Shown here in pieces: positions 44,448 to 53,471 of a stretch of DNA of 64,000 nt. Source of the DNA: Winogradskyella sp. Lineage in GTDB: Bacteria; Bacteroidota; Bacteroidia; Flavobacteriales; Flavobacteriaceae. Where the stretch lies: assembly GCF_028289625.1 (NCBI RefSeq), contig NZ_JANQOM010000032.1, positions 1 through 64,000 of the forward strand. Reading direction: 5' to 3'. Under the pieces are notes generated by a model. It worked only from the letters and a program-made list of their open reading frames with translations. It was not told where the DNA came from and searched no databases. How positions within the stretch are numbered: position 1 is the first letter of the stretch; every line of letters begins with the position of its first letter. Both the position numbers and the translations under genes were made by a program.

Positions 44448-45333
44448 GCTTTAATACAATAGAAGTTCCCGACTTACTATAGTTTAAATTTAAAGGTATT
44501 GTAATAGATTGCAATGCCAAATCTAGGTTTTTATGTGTAAAGCTTCCGCTAAATAATCGCATCTTGTCAGCTTGGTCTACCAATATCTTAATGTCATAAT
44601 AATTCTCAAGCTCAGTAATAACGTGTTTTAAAGGAGTGTTTTTAAAATTACTTTCACCACGCAACCATGATGGTTGCGTAGCGATTTCTTTTTCATTAGC
44701 AAGTAACTTCCCATCTATTATTTTAATACAATGTCCAGCTTTTAATTTTGTGAAGCCTTCACTGGTTGTAACACCAACTAACCCTTCGAAGCATGTCACC
44801 TCAAAGTAATTATGACGTTGTTTTACGTTAAAATGAGTACCTAATACACTTATAATTCCACTATCCGTTATCACGTCGAATTTTTCCCCTTTTGAAACTT
44901 TAAAAAAAGCTTCACCACTTAACTTCACTTCTCGGTTTTTAGTCCATTTACTTTCATTGAAAGCAATTGAAGAGTTTGCATTGAGGATAACGTTAGAGTC
45001 GTCAGGTAATTCAATATTAGCTTGTTTTGCAATTTGGGTATTGATATGAGTATCTAATGTTGTGGTGTAGTAATATACGCTGAAACAAATCGCTAAAATA
45101 GCAGCTATTCTCAAAAGAGGTTTGTGCCATTTTTGTTTGATTTTCTTAGGCTTAAGTTTTGGTTTTAGATCTTCGTAATGCTCATCAACAGAGAACTTGG
45201 GGGATTTAAAAGATTTTAATGCAGCATCCATTTGGATTAGACTATTGTAATCCTCTAGTTGCTCAAAAGCTTTCAGCTCTTCCGCATTTAGGTTATTATC
45301 TAACCATTTTTTTATGAGTGTTTCTCTGTCCAT
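44440..45333 (-). CDS. FecR-family anti-sigma regulator
   Basis: 297 aa, inner-membrane protein of cell-surface signalling. A cytoplasmic N-terminus (MDRETLIKKWLDNNLNAEE), one TM helix (about 73-90), a periplasmic FecR domain (about 105-195: NANSSIAFNESKW, VKLSGEAFFKV, VLGTHFNVK) and a DUF4974 C-terminal domain (about 225-295, DIKILVDQADKMRLFSGSF). It should hold or activate the ECF sigma factor encoded 79 nt upstream in response to the TonB receptor. Confidence 0.93.
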   Translation of the reverse strand: MDRETLIKKWLDNNLNAEELKAFEQLEDYNSLIQMDAALKSFKSPKFSVDEHYEDLKPKLKPKKIKQKWHKPLLRIAAILAICFSVYYYTTTLDTHINTQIAKQANIELPDDSNVILNANSSIAFNESKWTKNREVKLSGEAFFKVSKGEKFDVITDSGIISVLGTHFNVKQRHNYFEVTCFEGLVGVTTSEGFTKLKAGHCIKIIDGKLLANEKEIATQPSWLRGESNFKNTPLKHVITELENYYDIKILVDQADKMRLFSGSFTHKNLDLALQSITIPLNLNYSKSGTSIVLKRE

Positions 45334-45412
45334 TACTTTATTTCAACTATATAACAGCTAATTCATATAAATTCCTACCCATCATAAATTTATCTATAAC
45401 TTTGATGATTAA

Positions 45413-45931
45413 TTATAGACCTTCAATATCTTCCCGCAACTTTCTCAATGCTCCATAAATGCGTTTTTCAACGGCTTTAGTGGATATATCTAAAATTGCT
45501 GCAATTTCCTTAAATCGTTTTCCCTCGACACGATTCATTAAGAATGCCACGCGTTGGGCTTCGGTTAAATTAGCAAGTGCATTTTGTAGCTTTTTATAGT
45601 ATTCTTTTTCTTGTAAAACAAATTCTGGCGATTCGTTGGTTGATTTTTTTTGAGGAAGCTTCTCGTATTTCAAAACTACTTTTTGGTGGGCAACTGCATT
45701 GAGCATTAAATTATTTGCAGTTGTAAATAAGAAGCTTTTTGCCTTATCGGGAGAAATCTTCCCACAGTTCTGCCACAGTTTTATAAAAGCCTCCTGTACA
45801 TTGTCCTTTGGGTTTAGATGCTCTCCAAACTTGTAATAAAGAAAATCATGGAGGTTTTTTGAGTGCTTTTTATACAAACGCTCAAACAGGTGCTCTTCGC
45901 AAATATGGTCTTGTAAAGGTTGACTCATCAT
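45413..45931 (-). CDS. ECF RNA polymerase sigma factor
   Basis: 172 aa, sigma-70 regions 2 and 4 only. Region 2 spans about 18-90 (YKKHSKNLHDFLYYKF, NVQEAFIKLWQN) and region 4 about 112-168 (LANLTEAQRVAFLMNRVEG and the helix-turn-helix FKEIAAILDISTKAVEKRIYGAL). It is the first gene of the sigma-FecR-TonB receptor operon and diverges from the acidic lipoprotein gene, sharing a 98-nt spacer with it. Confidence 0.95.
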   Translation of the reverse strand: MMSQPLQDHICEEHLFERLYKKHSKNLHDFLYYKFGEHLNPKDNVQEAFIKLWQNCGKISPDKAKSFLFTTANNLMLNAVAHQKVVLKYEKLPQKKSTNESPEFVLQEKEYYKKLQNALANLTEAQRVAFLMNRVEGKRFKEIAAILDISTKAVEKRIYGALRKLREDIEGL

Positions 45932-46029
45932 TTTTCGCGTTACAAATTATGAATAAATTTTATAAGCAGGAGGTAGGAGAAATAAATCTTGGATTGTTGT
46001 ATAATAAAAATTGAATAGCTCCAAATATT

Positions 46030-47997
46030 ATGAAAATGAAAATTAATAAGTTATTACTTTACGCTTTTTTTGCCCTTTTAGCCTTAACGTCTTGTCAAGA
46101 TGAAGAAGTCGAGGCTATTACTGCAGATGAACAGGAAATTATCCAGTCCGACACACCGTTGGCTGTATTTATGACTAATATTACTTCTAATTATGGTGCA
46201 TACGATGATATTCTTGACGAATCGAGTTGTTTTTCTATCGAATTGCCTGTAACTATTATAGTGGGAGATGTTACCATTGTTATAGAGACCTTGCAAGATA
46301 TCGAAGATTTAGAGGAGCTGTTCGAAGAATTCGAAGATGAAGAGGATTTCTTTGATTTTGTTTTCCCTATTACAATAATTTTTAGCGATTATACAGAAAT
46401 TGTTATCGAAAGCATAGACCAGCTCGAAGGATTTATTGAAGAATGTGATCTTGATGGGTATGAAGACGATAACATTATTGAGTGTGTAGACTTTGTATAT
46501 CCAATTTCATTCTCGGTATTTAATGCTGATTTCAATATTGTGGATACCATCACTATAGAAAATGACGAAGCCTTGTACAACTTTTTAGAGGATTTGGAAG
46601 ATGATGAAAATGCCTTAATTGTCAGTTTAAATTATCCTGTAACCTTGGTTTATGCTAACGGAGAAACCGTAACGGTAAATTCTAATCAAGAATTGGCCGA
46701 TGCTATTGAGGCTGCTGAAGACGATTGCGACGATGACGACGATATTTGCGAAATTGGTCTCGAAGAACTCGAAGCATATTTGTTAGAATGTGCGTTTGAA
46801 GTAGAAATTTATAACCAGGAGGAAGATTTAGTTGATACGCTGCAATTTGAGTTTAATGCATCTGGCTCAATAGTAGTGACAGGTGATGCAACAGTGGTTG
46901 ATGAGGGAGAATGGGATTTGCTGGAAACTGATTTAGGAAATAAGCTAATCATTGAGGGATTACAAACCTTTACCATGGCTAATGGGCTGTGGTTACTCAA
47001 AGAATGCGATGAGGATGATGAGCTAGAGTTTGTTAAAGAAACAGATACTGGTGACATAACTATGGAGCTTGAGCTCGATTGCGAAGACGAAGTTTTTGAT
47101 TGCTTTGATGATTTTGAGTTAGTGGAATGCCTTGGACCTAATAATGAATCAGAATTTAATCTAAGTGCCAATACCGTAGGATTAGTAGATTGTCCTTACG
47201 AATTTATCCCATCTTTCCACGTTACTGAAGCGGGTGCTGAAGCTGATATCGATGCTATCGAAAACACGGAATCCTACTGGTCGGCAACAGGAGAAGTGTA
47301 TCTTAGAATAGAGTCGACTAATGGAAATTTTGAAGTTTTTACAATTTATTTAATTGCTGAAGAGTGCAATTATTTTGAATGTTATGGTAATTACAATCTT
47401 ACAGTGTGCGATGAAGATGACGGTGCAGAAGATGGTTTTGGAGTGTTCGACCTGAACCTTATTTTTTCGAATTGTCCAAATGATGATGTGGAATATAATT
47501 TCTACGCAGCATTAGAAGATGCAGAAAATGAAGTTAATGCATTGGCCAATCCTTTCGTTAATACAATCGTAAGCCCACAATTGATTTATTCTAGAGTTGC
47601 ATTAGCAGGAGATCCTAGTGCTTATGAAATATTTACCCACGAATTAATTGTCGAAGATTGTTACGCGGATGGCTGTTCAGAACAAGAAGTGGATGCTTAC
47701 TTGCTAGATTGTATTTGGAACGCTGTAAATTATAATGGTAGTGATAACTTAATGGAATGGAATTTTGATTTTGAAGGTGCCAACAATATAGTTGTGATCT
47801 ATACCGATACACAGACCATTGATGCTATATGGACCACATCACAATCTGAGGATGGCGTTGTTGTGACTTTTGATGGTGTTTCTGGCCCAAATATTCAAGC
47901 CATTACAGGTGAATGGTTGGTTGTAGAATGTAGTGAGGACTTTTTCCACCTAGAACGAGGAGACGATACCCTACTATTACAAAGAAATTGTGATTAA
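46030..47997 (+). CDS. Large acidic surface-type lipoprotein with duplicated domains
   Basis: 655 aa, no named family recognised. Lipobox ALTSCQDEE: Cys22 followed by acidic residues, like the surface-export signal known from Capnocytophaga and Bacteroides lipoproteins. Residues 66-215 hold four about 45-aa repeats each with a (F/Y/L)P(V/I)(T/S) core (ELPVTIIV, VFPITIIF, VYPISFSV, NYPVTLVY). A lipocalin-like unit (about 244-350) recurs at 551-655 (EAYLLECAFEVEIYN / DAYLLDCIWNAVNYN; GLWLLKEC / GEWLVVEC). Between them lie two Cys-bounded beta domains (about 356-446 and 447-544). Long Asp/Glu runs occur (86-106, 231-239). Divergent from the ECF sigma operon; a calcium- or cation-binding ligand receptor is a guess. 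Confidence 0.75.
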   Translation: MKMKINKLLLYAFFALLALTSCQDEEVEAITADEQEIIQSDTPLAVFMTNITSNYGAYDDILDESSCFSIELPVTIIVGDVTIVIETLQDIEDLEELFEEFEDEEDFFDFVFPITIIFSDYTEIVIESIDQLEGFIEECDLDGYEDDNIIECVDFVYPISFSVFNADFNIVDTITIENDEALYNFLEDLEDDENALIVSLNYPVTLVYANGETVTVNSNQELADAIEAAEDDCDDDDDICEIGLEELEAYLLECAFEVEIYNQEEDLVDTLQFEFNASGSIVVTGDATVVDEGEWDLLETDLGNKLIIEGLQTFTMANGLWLLKECDEDDELEFVKETDTGDITMELELDCEDEVFDCFDDFELVECLGPNNESEFNLSANTVGLVDCPYEFIPSFHVTEAGAEADIDAIENTESYWSATGEVYLRIESTNGNFEVFTIYLIAEECNYFECYGNYNLTVCDEDDGAEDGFGVFDLNLIFSNCPNDDVEYNFYAALEDAENEVNALANPFVNTIVSPQLIYSRVALAGDPSAYEIFTHELIVEDCYADGCSEQEVDAYLLDCIWNAVNYNGSDNLMEWNFDFEGANNIVVIYTDTQTIDAIWTTSQSEDGVVVTFDGVSGPNIQAITGEWLVVECSEDFFHLERGDDTLLLQRNCD

Positions 47998-48050
47998 TAA
48001 AAAGAAACCGCTAAATGAGTTAGTAATTTAGTAAGTTTAAGTTGATGAAG

Positions 48051-48085
48051 AGGGTTGCCAACCGCTAGGTAGCCCTTTTCTTTTT
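48051..48085 (+). terminator. Terminator after the acidic lipoprotein gene
   Basis: AGGGTTGCC (48051-48059) pairs with GGTAGCCCT (48068-48076) with two wobbles, and TTTTCTTTTT follows to 48085. It lies about 55 nt after the stop. Confidence 0.82.
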
Positions 48086-48152
48086 AGTGAAACTCTCAAA
48101 TATAGCATTATAGAATTATAGGTATGCAATTCGTTTATCTCTTGTAAATTCT

Positions 48153-48160
48153 TAAATTTG
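48153..48160 (+). promoter_or_regulatory. Candidate -7 element of ffh
   Basis: TAAATTTG is a perfect TAnnTTTG match 24 nt before the ffh ATG (48185). It argues against the longer in-frame start at 48158, which would lie within this element. No -33 TTG at standard distance. Confidence 0.5.
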
Positions 48161-48184
48161 CATCTTCAAAAAGAGATAAAGATT

Positions 48185-49516
48185 ATGTTCAATAATTTAA
48201 GTGAAAAGTTAGATAAAGCGTTACACGTCCTCAAAGGCCACGGAAGTATCACAGAGGTCAATGTTGCAGAAACTTTAAAAGAAGTAAGACGTGCGCTTTT
48301 AGATGCCGATGTTAATTTCAAAATTGCTAAAGAATTTACCAATAAGGTAAAGGAAAAAGCATTAGGTCAAAATGTATTGACCACGTTGCAACCAGGACAG
48401 TTAATGGTTAAAATCGTCAAAGACGAATTAACCGAACTTATGGGTGGTGATGCAGAAGGGATTAATCTTTCAGGCGACCCTAGCGTTATCTTAATGTCTG
48501 GTTTACAAGGTTCTGGTAAGACCACTTTCTCAGGTAAACTTGCCAATTATCTCAAAAGTAAAAAGACTAAAAAACCTCTATTGGTAGCTTGTGATGTTTA
48601 CCGTCCTGCAGCGATTGATCAGCTTCATGTGGTTGGAGATCAGATCAATGTTGAGGTTTATAGTGATAAAGGAAATAGCGATCCAGTCGCAATTGCGCAA
48701 GCTGGTATAGCTCATGCAAAAGCTAATGGTCATAATGTGGTGATTATAGATACGGCTGGTCGTTTGGCAGTCGACGAAGCGATGATGACTGAGATTTCTA
48801 ATATCCATAAAGCCATTCAGCCTCAAGAAACCTTGTTTGTTGTAGATTCAATGACGGGTCAGGATGCAGTGAATACAGCAAAGGCTTTCAACGATATCCT
48901 AAATTTTGATGGTGTTATCCTTACCAAGTTAGATGGTGATACTAGAGGTGGTGCTGCGATTTCCATTAAATCGGTAGTTAATAAACCCATAAAGTTTATC
49001 GGTACTGGTGAGAAGATGGAAGCTATTGATGTCTTCTATCCATCGCGTATGGCGGACCGTATTTTGGGAATGGGAGATGTGGTATCTCTTGTTGAGCGTG
49101 CCCAAGAGCAATTTGATGAAGAGGAAGCGCGTAAACTTCAGAAAAAAATTGCTAAAAACCAGTTTGGATTCGATGATTTCTTGAAGCAAATTCAGCAAAT
49201 CAAAAAAATGGGTAACATGAAGGATTTAATCGGAATGATACCTGGTGCTGGTAAAATGATGAAAGGAATAGACATTGATGATGATGCCTTTAAAGGTATT
49301 GAAGCCATTATACATTCCATGACACCTGCCGAACGTGCTAACCCATCCATCATAAATGCTAGTCGTAAAAAACGAATTGGTAAAGGTTCTGGGACTTCGG
49401 TGCAAGAAGTCAATCAGTTATTGAAACAGTTCACACAAATGAGCAAAATGATGAAGATGATGCAAGGTGGTGGAGGCAAACGCATGATGCAAATGATGAA
49501 AAATATGCCGAGATAG
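48185..49516 (+). CDS. ffh: Signal recognition particle protein Ffh
   Basis: Ffh, 443 aa from ATG 48185 (MFNNLSEKLDKALHVLKG), the SRP GTPase that delivers nascent membrane proteins to FtsY and SecY. The N-terminal helical bundle, the G domain with GLQGSGKTT (about 106-114), ACDVYRPAAIDQL, DTAGR and TKLDGDTRGGAA, then the Met-rich M domain ending MMQMMKNMPR are all present. The RNA partner (4.5S) was not found in the window. Confidence 0.98.
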   Translation: MFNNLSEKLDKALHVLKGHGSITEVNVAETLKEVRRALLDADVNFKIAKEFTNKVKEKALGQNVLTTLQPGQLMVKIVKDELTELMGGDAEGINLSGDPSVILMSGLQGSGKTTFSGKLANYLKSKKTKKPLLVACDVYRPAAIDQLHVVGDQINVEVYSDKGNSDPVAIAQAGIAHAKANGHNVVIIDTAGRLAVDEAMMTEISNIHKAIQPQETLFVVDSMTGQDAVNTAKAFNDILNFDGVILTKLDGDTRGGAAISIKSVVNKPIKFIGTGEKMEAIDVFYPSRMADRILGMGDVVSLVERAQEQFDEEEARKLQKKIAKNQFGFDDFLKQIQQIKKMGNMKDLIGMIPGAGKMMKGIDIDDDAFKGIEAIIHSMTPAERANPSIINASRKKRIGKGSGTSVQEVNQLLKQFTQMSKMMKMMQGGGGKRMMQMMKNMPR

Positions 49517-49569
49517 TTTAGTTTGCAGTCTCAGATTGCAGTATAGTATTTGTATAATGAATATTTAAT

Positions 49570-50217
49570 ATGGGTTTCAAAAAAATCCTCTTGTTATTAT
49601 TAGTGCCCTTTGTAACTGTTTGCTTAAAAGCCCAAGAGAACGTTGATGAATCTTCATCTGAAGGTATTATAAAAAATGAATGTGACCCAAGTAAGAGTTA
49701 TCTGGGTAAGTTTATTTTTTCTGTTCCTAAAGATGTGAATATTTACTTTCCAACTACATTTGGTAATGAATACGAAAGAATTGAAAGTCATTGGAATAAA
49801 ATTTACGATGAAGCTGATTTATATGATACAGAAGTCTTGAATCTATTGACTTGTTCTAATTTGTCAAATTCTCAAAAAGAGTTTTTAATTGATGCAATGA
49901 ACGGTCTTAAATTAGATGAATATATAAATTTTACAAGTGGATGTTTTTCTAAATACAAAAAGAAAACAATTAGTAAAGACTTACTAACCTATACAATATT
50001 TAAACCTGTTTTGACTAAGAACTATTTTGCAAAATATTATGAAAATGCAGAAGTGATCAAATTACTTTCTGATATCAAAAATAATGATCGCATAAAGGGT
50101 ACTGAAATTGAAAAGAGCATTGATAGTATTTTATCAGGTGAAAGATTAAAAAAGATAACGAAGTTTCATAAAAGTTCCTCAGGACCAATGAGTACGGACA
50201 TTATTGATAGTTGGTAA
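49570..50217 (+). CDS. Exported protein of unknown function
   Basis: 215 aa with a clear signal peptide (MGFKKILLLLLVPFVTVCLKAQ). The mature part is helical-looking, Lys/Asp/Ser-rich, with four Cys (in NECDPSKS, LLTCSNLSNS and SGCFSKYK among others) and no motif I recognise. It sits between ffh and folD, 53 nt after the first, in DNA slightly richer in AT than its neighbours. It looks lineage-specific. Confidence 0.65.
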   Translation: MGFKKILLLLLVPFVTVCLKAQENVDESSSEGIIKNECDPSKSYLGKFIFSVPKDVNIYFPTTFGNEYERIESHWNKIYDEADLYDTEVLNLLTCSNLSNSQKEFLIDAMNGLKLDEYINFTSGCFSKYKKKTISKDLLTYTIFKPVLTKNYFAKYYENAEVIKLLSDIKNNDRIKGTEIEKSIDSILSGERLKKITKFHKSSSGPMSTDIIDSW

Positions 50218-50276
50218 TTTGGTCTGCAAATGATAAGAATTTTAGAATTGTGGTTGCAATTGAAAACTAATAAAAG

Positions 50277-51155
50277 ATGACTATACTAGACGGAAGAAAG
50301 ACAAGTAAGGACATAAAAGACGAAATCAAAATCGAAGTTGATAAAATGAAGGCCAATGGTGAAAAAGTACCACATCTCGCAGCCGTAATTGTAGGTAATG
50401 ATGGTGCAAGTTTAACCTATGTTGGTAGTAAAGTAAGAGCATGCGAACGCGTTGGGTTTGAATCTACTATGGTCCGTTTACCAAATACCACGAGTGAGAT
50501 AGAATTATTAGATACTATTGATAAATTAAACAACAATGATGATATCGATGGTTTTATTGTTCAATTACCATTGCCACCACAAATTAATACACAAAAGGTC
50601 TTAATGGCTGTTCATCCAGATAAGGATGTAGATGGATTTCATCCTATGAATTTTGGGAAAATGGCCTTGGACATGTCCACATTTATTCCAGCGACACCAT
50701 TTGGCATTCTAGAGCTTATTGACCGTTATGGTGTAGAAACCAAAGGCAAGCATACGGTTGTGATTGGTCGTTCACATATTGTTGGTCGCCCAATGAGTAT
50801 ACTTATGGGCCGTAAAGGCTTTCCAGGAAATTCTACAGTGACATTAACACACAGCCATACCAAAAATATTACACAGATTACGTCTCAAGCAGATATCATA
50901 ATAACAGCTCTTGGTGTACCAGGCTTTCTAAAAGCAGAAATGGTAAAAGACGATGTCGTAATTATTGATGTAGGTATCACGCGTGTTCCTGATGATTCCG
51001 AAAAAGGCTATTACATTACTGGTGATGTCGATTTTGAAAATGTAAGCAAAAAGGCAAGCCATATTACTCCTGTACCTGGTGGAGTAGGACCAATGACTAT
51101 TGCCATGCTTTTAAAAAATACATTACTTGCCAGAGAAAGACATCGTAGCCAATAG
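50277..51155 (+). CDS. folD: Methylenetetrahydrofolate dehydrogenase / cyclohydrolase
   Basis: FolD, 292 aa, bifunctional enzyme of one-carbon metabolism. The catalytic Lys lies in LTYVGSKVRACERVG (about 43-57), GFIVQLPLPPQIN (about 92-104) and PDKDVDGFHPMNFG follow, and the NADP-binding domain has GRSHIVGRPMSILM (about 165-178) and TPVPGGVGPMTIAML at the C-terminus. The length and motifs are standard. Confidence 0.97.
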   Translation: MTILDGRKTSKDIKDEIKIEVDKMKANGEKVPHLAAVIVGNDGASLTYVGSKVRACERVGFESTMVRLPNTTSEIELLDTIDKLNNNDDIDGFIVQLPLPPQINTQKVLMAVHPDKDVDGFHPMNFGKMALDMSTFIPATPFGILELIDRYGVETKGKHTVVIGRSHIVGRPMSILMGRKGFPGNSTVTLTHSHTKNITQITSQADIIITALGVPGFLKAEMVKDDVVIIDVGITRVPDDSEKGYYITGDVDFENVSKKASHITPVPGGVGPMTIAMLLKNTLLARERHRSQ

Positions 51156-51216
51156 ATTTTTTTAAACAAATACATCTGAGAAATAATAAGTATCTTTTAC
51201 ACTAAAACTACTTATT

Positions 51217-52950
51217 ATGAAATTCAGACCATTTATTGCTTTACTTTTCCTGGTTGTTTTTAGTTGTAAAGATGCACGAGTTAAAAATCCTACCAGCATC
51301 TTTAAAGTCACAATCTCTCAAGATATTTTTGAAAGCCCCTTAGATGGTAGGTTACTATTGATTTTAGCCGATGATGATAAAGATGAGCCTCGTTTTTTAG
51401 TAAGTGAAGGACTTAATGCACAACCCATATTCGGAAAAAATGTTGACGATTTTAACCTGAAAGATGAAGTTGTCTTTGATGAGGACGTTTTTGGTTTTCC
51501 ATACAGCAGTATTTCCAAGATAAAACCTGGTAAATATTATGTGCAGGCCGTTTTAAATGTTTATGAAACATTCAACCTTTCAACAGGACATACCGTTAAA
51601 TTACCAATGGATAATGGTGAAGGGCAACAGTGGAATAAGTCACCTGGAAATTTATTTAGCAAGCCATTTGAAATTGAAATTAAGGAAAATGACACTTCAG
51701 AATTTAGCATTTTATTAGATCAGGTTATTCCCGAAATTAAAGTCCCAGAGGATACAGAGTGGATTAAGCATATTAAAATGAAATCTGAATTATTGTCTAA
51801 GTTTTGGGGACGAGATATGTATTTAGGAGCTCATGTGCTTTTACCCAAGGGTTTTGATGAACATCCTGAAGCCAAATATCCTTTAATGATTTTTCATGGG
51901 CACTTCCCGTCAGATTTTGACGGTTTTAGAACGACGCCACCAGATAAAGATTTAGAACCTGATTATTCAGAGCGTTTTGATGTAAAAGGGTATAATAATA
52001 TTCAACAACAAGAAGCTTATGATTTTTATAGACGTTGGAATGAGCCAGACTTTCCAAGATTTTTAATAGTGGAAATTCAGCATCCTACGCCGTATTATGA
52101 CGACTCATACGCTGTAAATTCTGAAAGTCAAGGACCCTATGGTGATGCTATAACCTATGAACTTATTCCTCATTTAGAAAAATTGTTTAGAGGCCAAGGT
52201 GAAGGTTGGTCCAGATTTTTATATGGTGGTTCCACTGGTGGTTGGGAGGCTTTGGCTGTACAAGTTAAATATCCAGATGAATATAATGGATGTTTTGCCG
52301 CCTGCCCAGATCCTATAGATTTTAGGGCATATTGCCTAAATAATATATATGAAGACGACAACGCCTATCACGCCAAAAGTAATCATAAGGACATTGAGAT
52401 TCCAATGCGCAGAGATTACTTGGGCAATGTCAGTTCTACAGTAAGGGAAGCCAATCATTTAGAGCTTGTTCTTGGCGATAAATCTAGATCTGGAGCGCAA
52501 TTCGATATTTGGGAAGCGACGTATTCACCACAAAATAATGACGGTTATCCTAAGCGACTATGGGATAAAATGACAGGAGACATTAATCATGACGTTGCTG
52601 AATTTTGGAAAGAAAACTATGATTTGAGGTATATTTTAGAGCGTGATTGGGATAGTCTTGGAGATAAATTAAAAGGAAAAATTCATATTTATTGCGGTGA
52701 TATGGACAATTACTATTTAAATAATGCCGTTTATTTAATGGAAGACTTTTTAGAAAGTACGACAGATCCATATTACGATGGCGAGGTTGATTATGGGGAT
52801 CGTGCAGAACATTGCTGGAATGGTGATCATGAGAACCCAAATCATATTTCAAGATTACGCTACAATAGCATGTATGTACCTAAAATAATGAAACGTATAG
52901 CTGAAAGTGCACCTGCAAATGCAGATTTAACGAGTTGGCGCTACGAGTAA
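51217..52950 (+). CDS. Alpha/beta-hydrolase-fold esterase-like lipoprotein
   Basis: 577 aa. Lipobox FLVVFSCKD (Cys17). An N-terminal beta-rich domain of about 170 residues is followed by an esterase-like alpha/beta hydrolase domain (about 200-570): nucleophile Ser339 in YGGSTGGWEA (a GxSxG variant), with Asp/His candidates in CGDMDNYYL and GDHENPNH near the C-terminus. Related proteins are putative esterases of the Fes/EstA type. The substrate is unknown; the enzyme probably works in the periplasm or on the surface. Confidence 0.8.
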   Translation: MKFRPFIALLFLVVFSCKDARVKNPTSIFKVTISQDIFESPLDGRLLLILADDDKDEPRFLVSEGLNAQPIFGKNVDDFNLKDEVVFDEDVFGFPYSSISKIKPGKYYVQAVLNVYETFNLSTGHTVKLPMDNGEGQQWNKSPGNLFSKPFEIEIKENDTSEFSILLDQVIPEIKVPEDTEWIKHIKMKSELLSKFWGRDMYLGAHVLLPKGFDEHPEAKYPLMIFHGHFPSDFDGFRTTPPDKDLEPDYSERFDVKGYNNIQQQEAYDFYRRWNEPDFPRFLIVEIQHPTPYYDDSYAVNSESQGPYGDAITYELIPHLEKLFRGQGEGWSRFLYGGSTGGWEALAVQVKYPDEYNGCFAACPDPIDFRAYCLNNIYEDDNAYHAKSNHKDIEIPMRRDYLGNVSSTVREANHLELVLGDKSRSGAQFDIWEATYSPQNNDGYPKRLWDKMTGDINHDVAEFWKENYDLRYILERDWDSLGDKLKGKIHIYCGDMDNYYLNNAVYLMEDFLESTTDPYYDGEVDYGDRAEHCWNGDHENPNHISRLRYNSMYVPKIMKRIAESAPANADLTSWRYE

Positions 52951-52951
52951 T

Positions 52952-53374
52952 TTAGTTGGCGAATAGCTGGCCTATATCTTTAAAAGCCTTAAATTCTAAA
53001 GCATTCCCAGAAGGGTCTTTAAAAAACATCGTAGCTTGTTCTCCGACTTGTCCTTTAAATCGTATGTAAGGTTCAATAATAAAGTTGATACCTTTAGATT
53101 TTAAACTGCTTGCAAATTCTTGAAAAGTTTCCCAAGGTAAGACCACACCAAAATGAGGCACAGGTACATCTTTTCCATCTACAGAATTGGTATGCATATC
53201 TTCCTCGGTTTTTGGCTTGTAATGAATGACCAATTGATGTCCAAAAAAGTTATAATCTACCCAGTGATTACTACTTCGTCCTTCTTCAAAGTTCAGGATA
53301 TTAGTATAGAAATTGCGGCATTCTTCTAAGTTTGAGACTGGAATTGCCAAATGGAAAGGTGCAATTTTTGACAT
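52952..53374 (-). CDS. VOC-superfamily protein (glyoxalase-like)
   Basis: 140 aa, cytoplasmic (no signal peptide). [23 protein letters not shown] (about 5-27, in part) carries the first metal-ligand His, [15 protein letters not shown] the second, and [17 protein letters not shown] the Glu of a VOC metal site. So it may be an active dioxygenase- or glyoxalase-like enzyme; the substrate is unknown. Convergent with the esterase gene, 1 nt apart. Confidence 0.85.
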   Translation of the reverse strand: MSKIAPFHLAIPVSNLEECRNFYTNILNFEEGRSSNHWVDYNFFGHQLVIHYKPKTEEDMHTNSVDGKDVPVPHFGVVLPWETFQEFASSLKSKGINFIIEPYIRFKGQVGEQATMFFKDPSGNALEFKAFKDIGQLFAN

Positions 53375-53471
53375 GATCTTATGTTATAATATTATCAAAG
53401 ATACATTAAAAAAAGGCTTGCTAAATATAGAATTTAACAAGCCTAAAACAAATCGATCTAACCATCATCAA

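Noticed and set aside
40282-45931. Polysaccharide utilisation locus
   Set aside because: The TonB receptor is not SusC-like (STN domain, no CarboxypepD_reg), and no SusD or glycosidase is present. The GH53 gene is 4-5 kb away with argS between.
46809-47171. 120-aa reverse-strand open frame, very rich in Ser
   Set aside because: It is the complement of the Asp/Glu-rich lipoprotein coding frame (GAA/GAT codons read as TTC/ATC or TCT/TCA on the other strand). It has no start context and no family resemblance.
47998-48184. 4.5S RNA gene next to ffh
   Set aside because: The spacer holds a terminator and a promoter element but no GGAA-tetraloop hairpin of the SRP RNA type that I could recognise.
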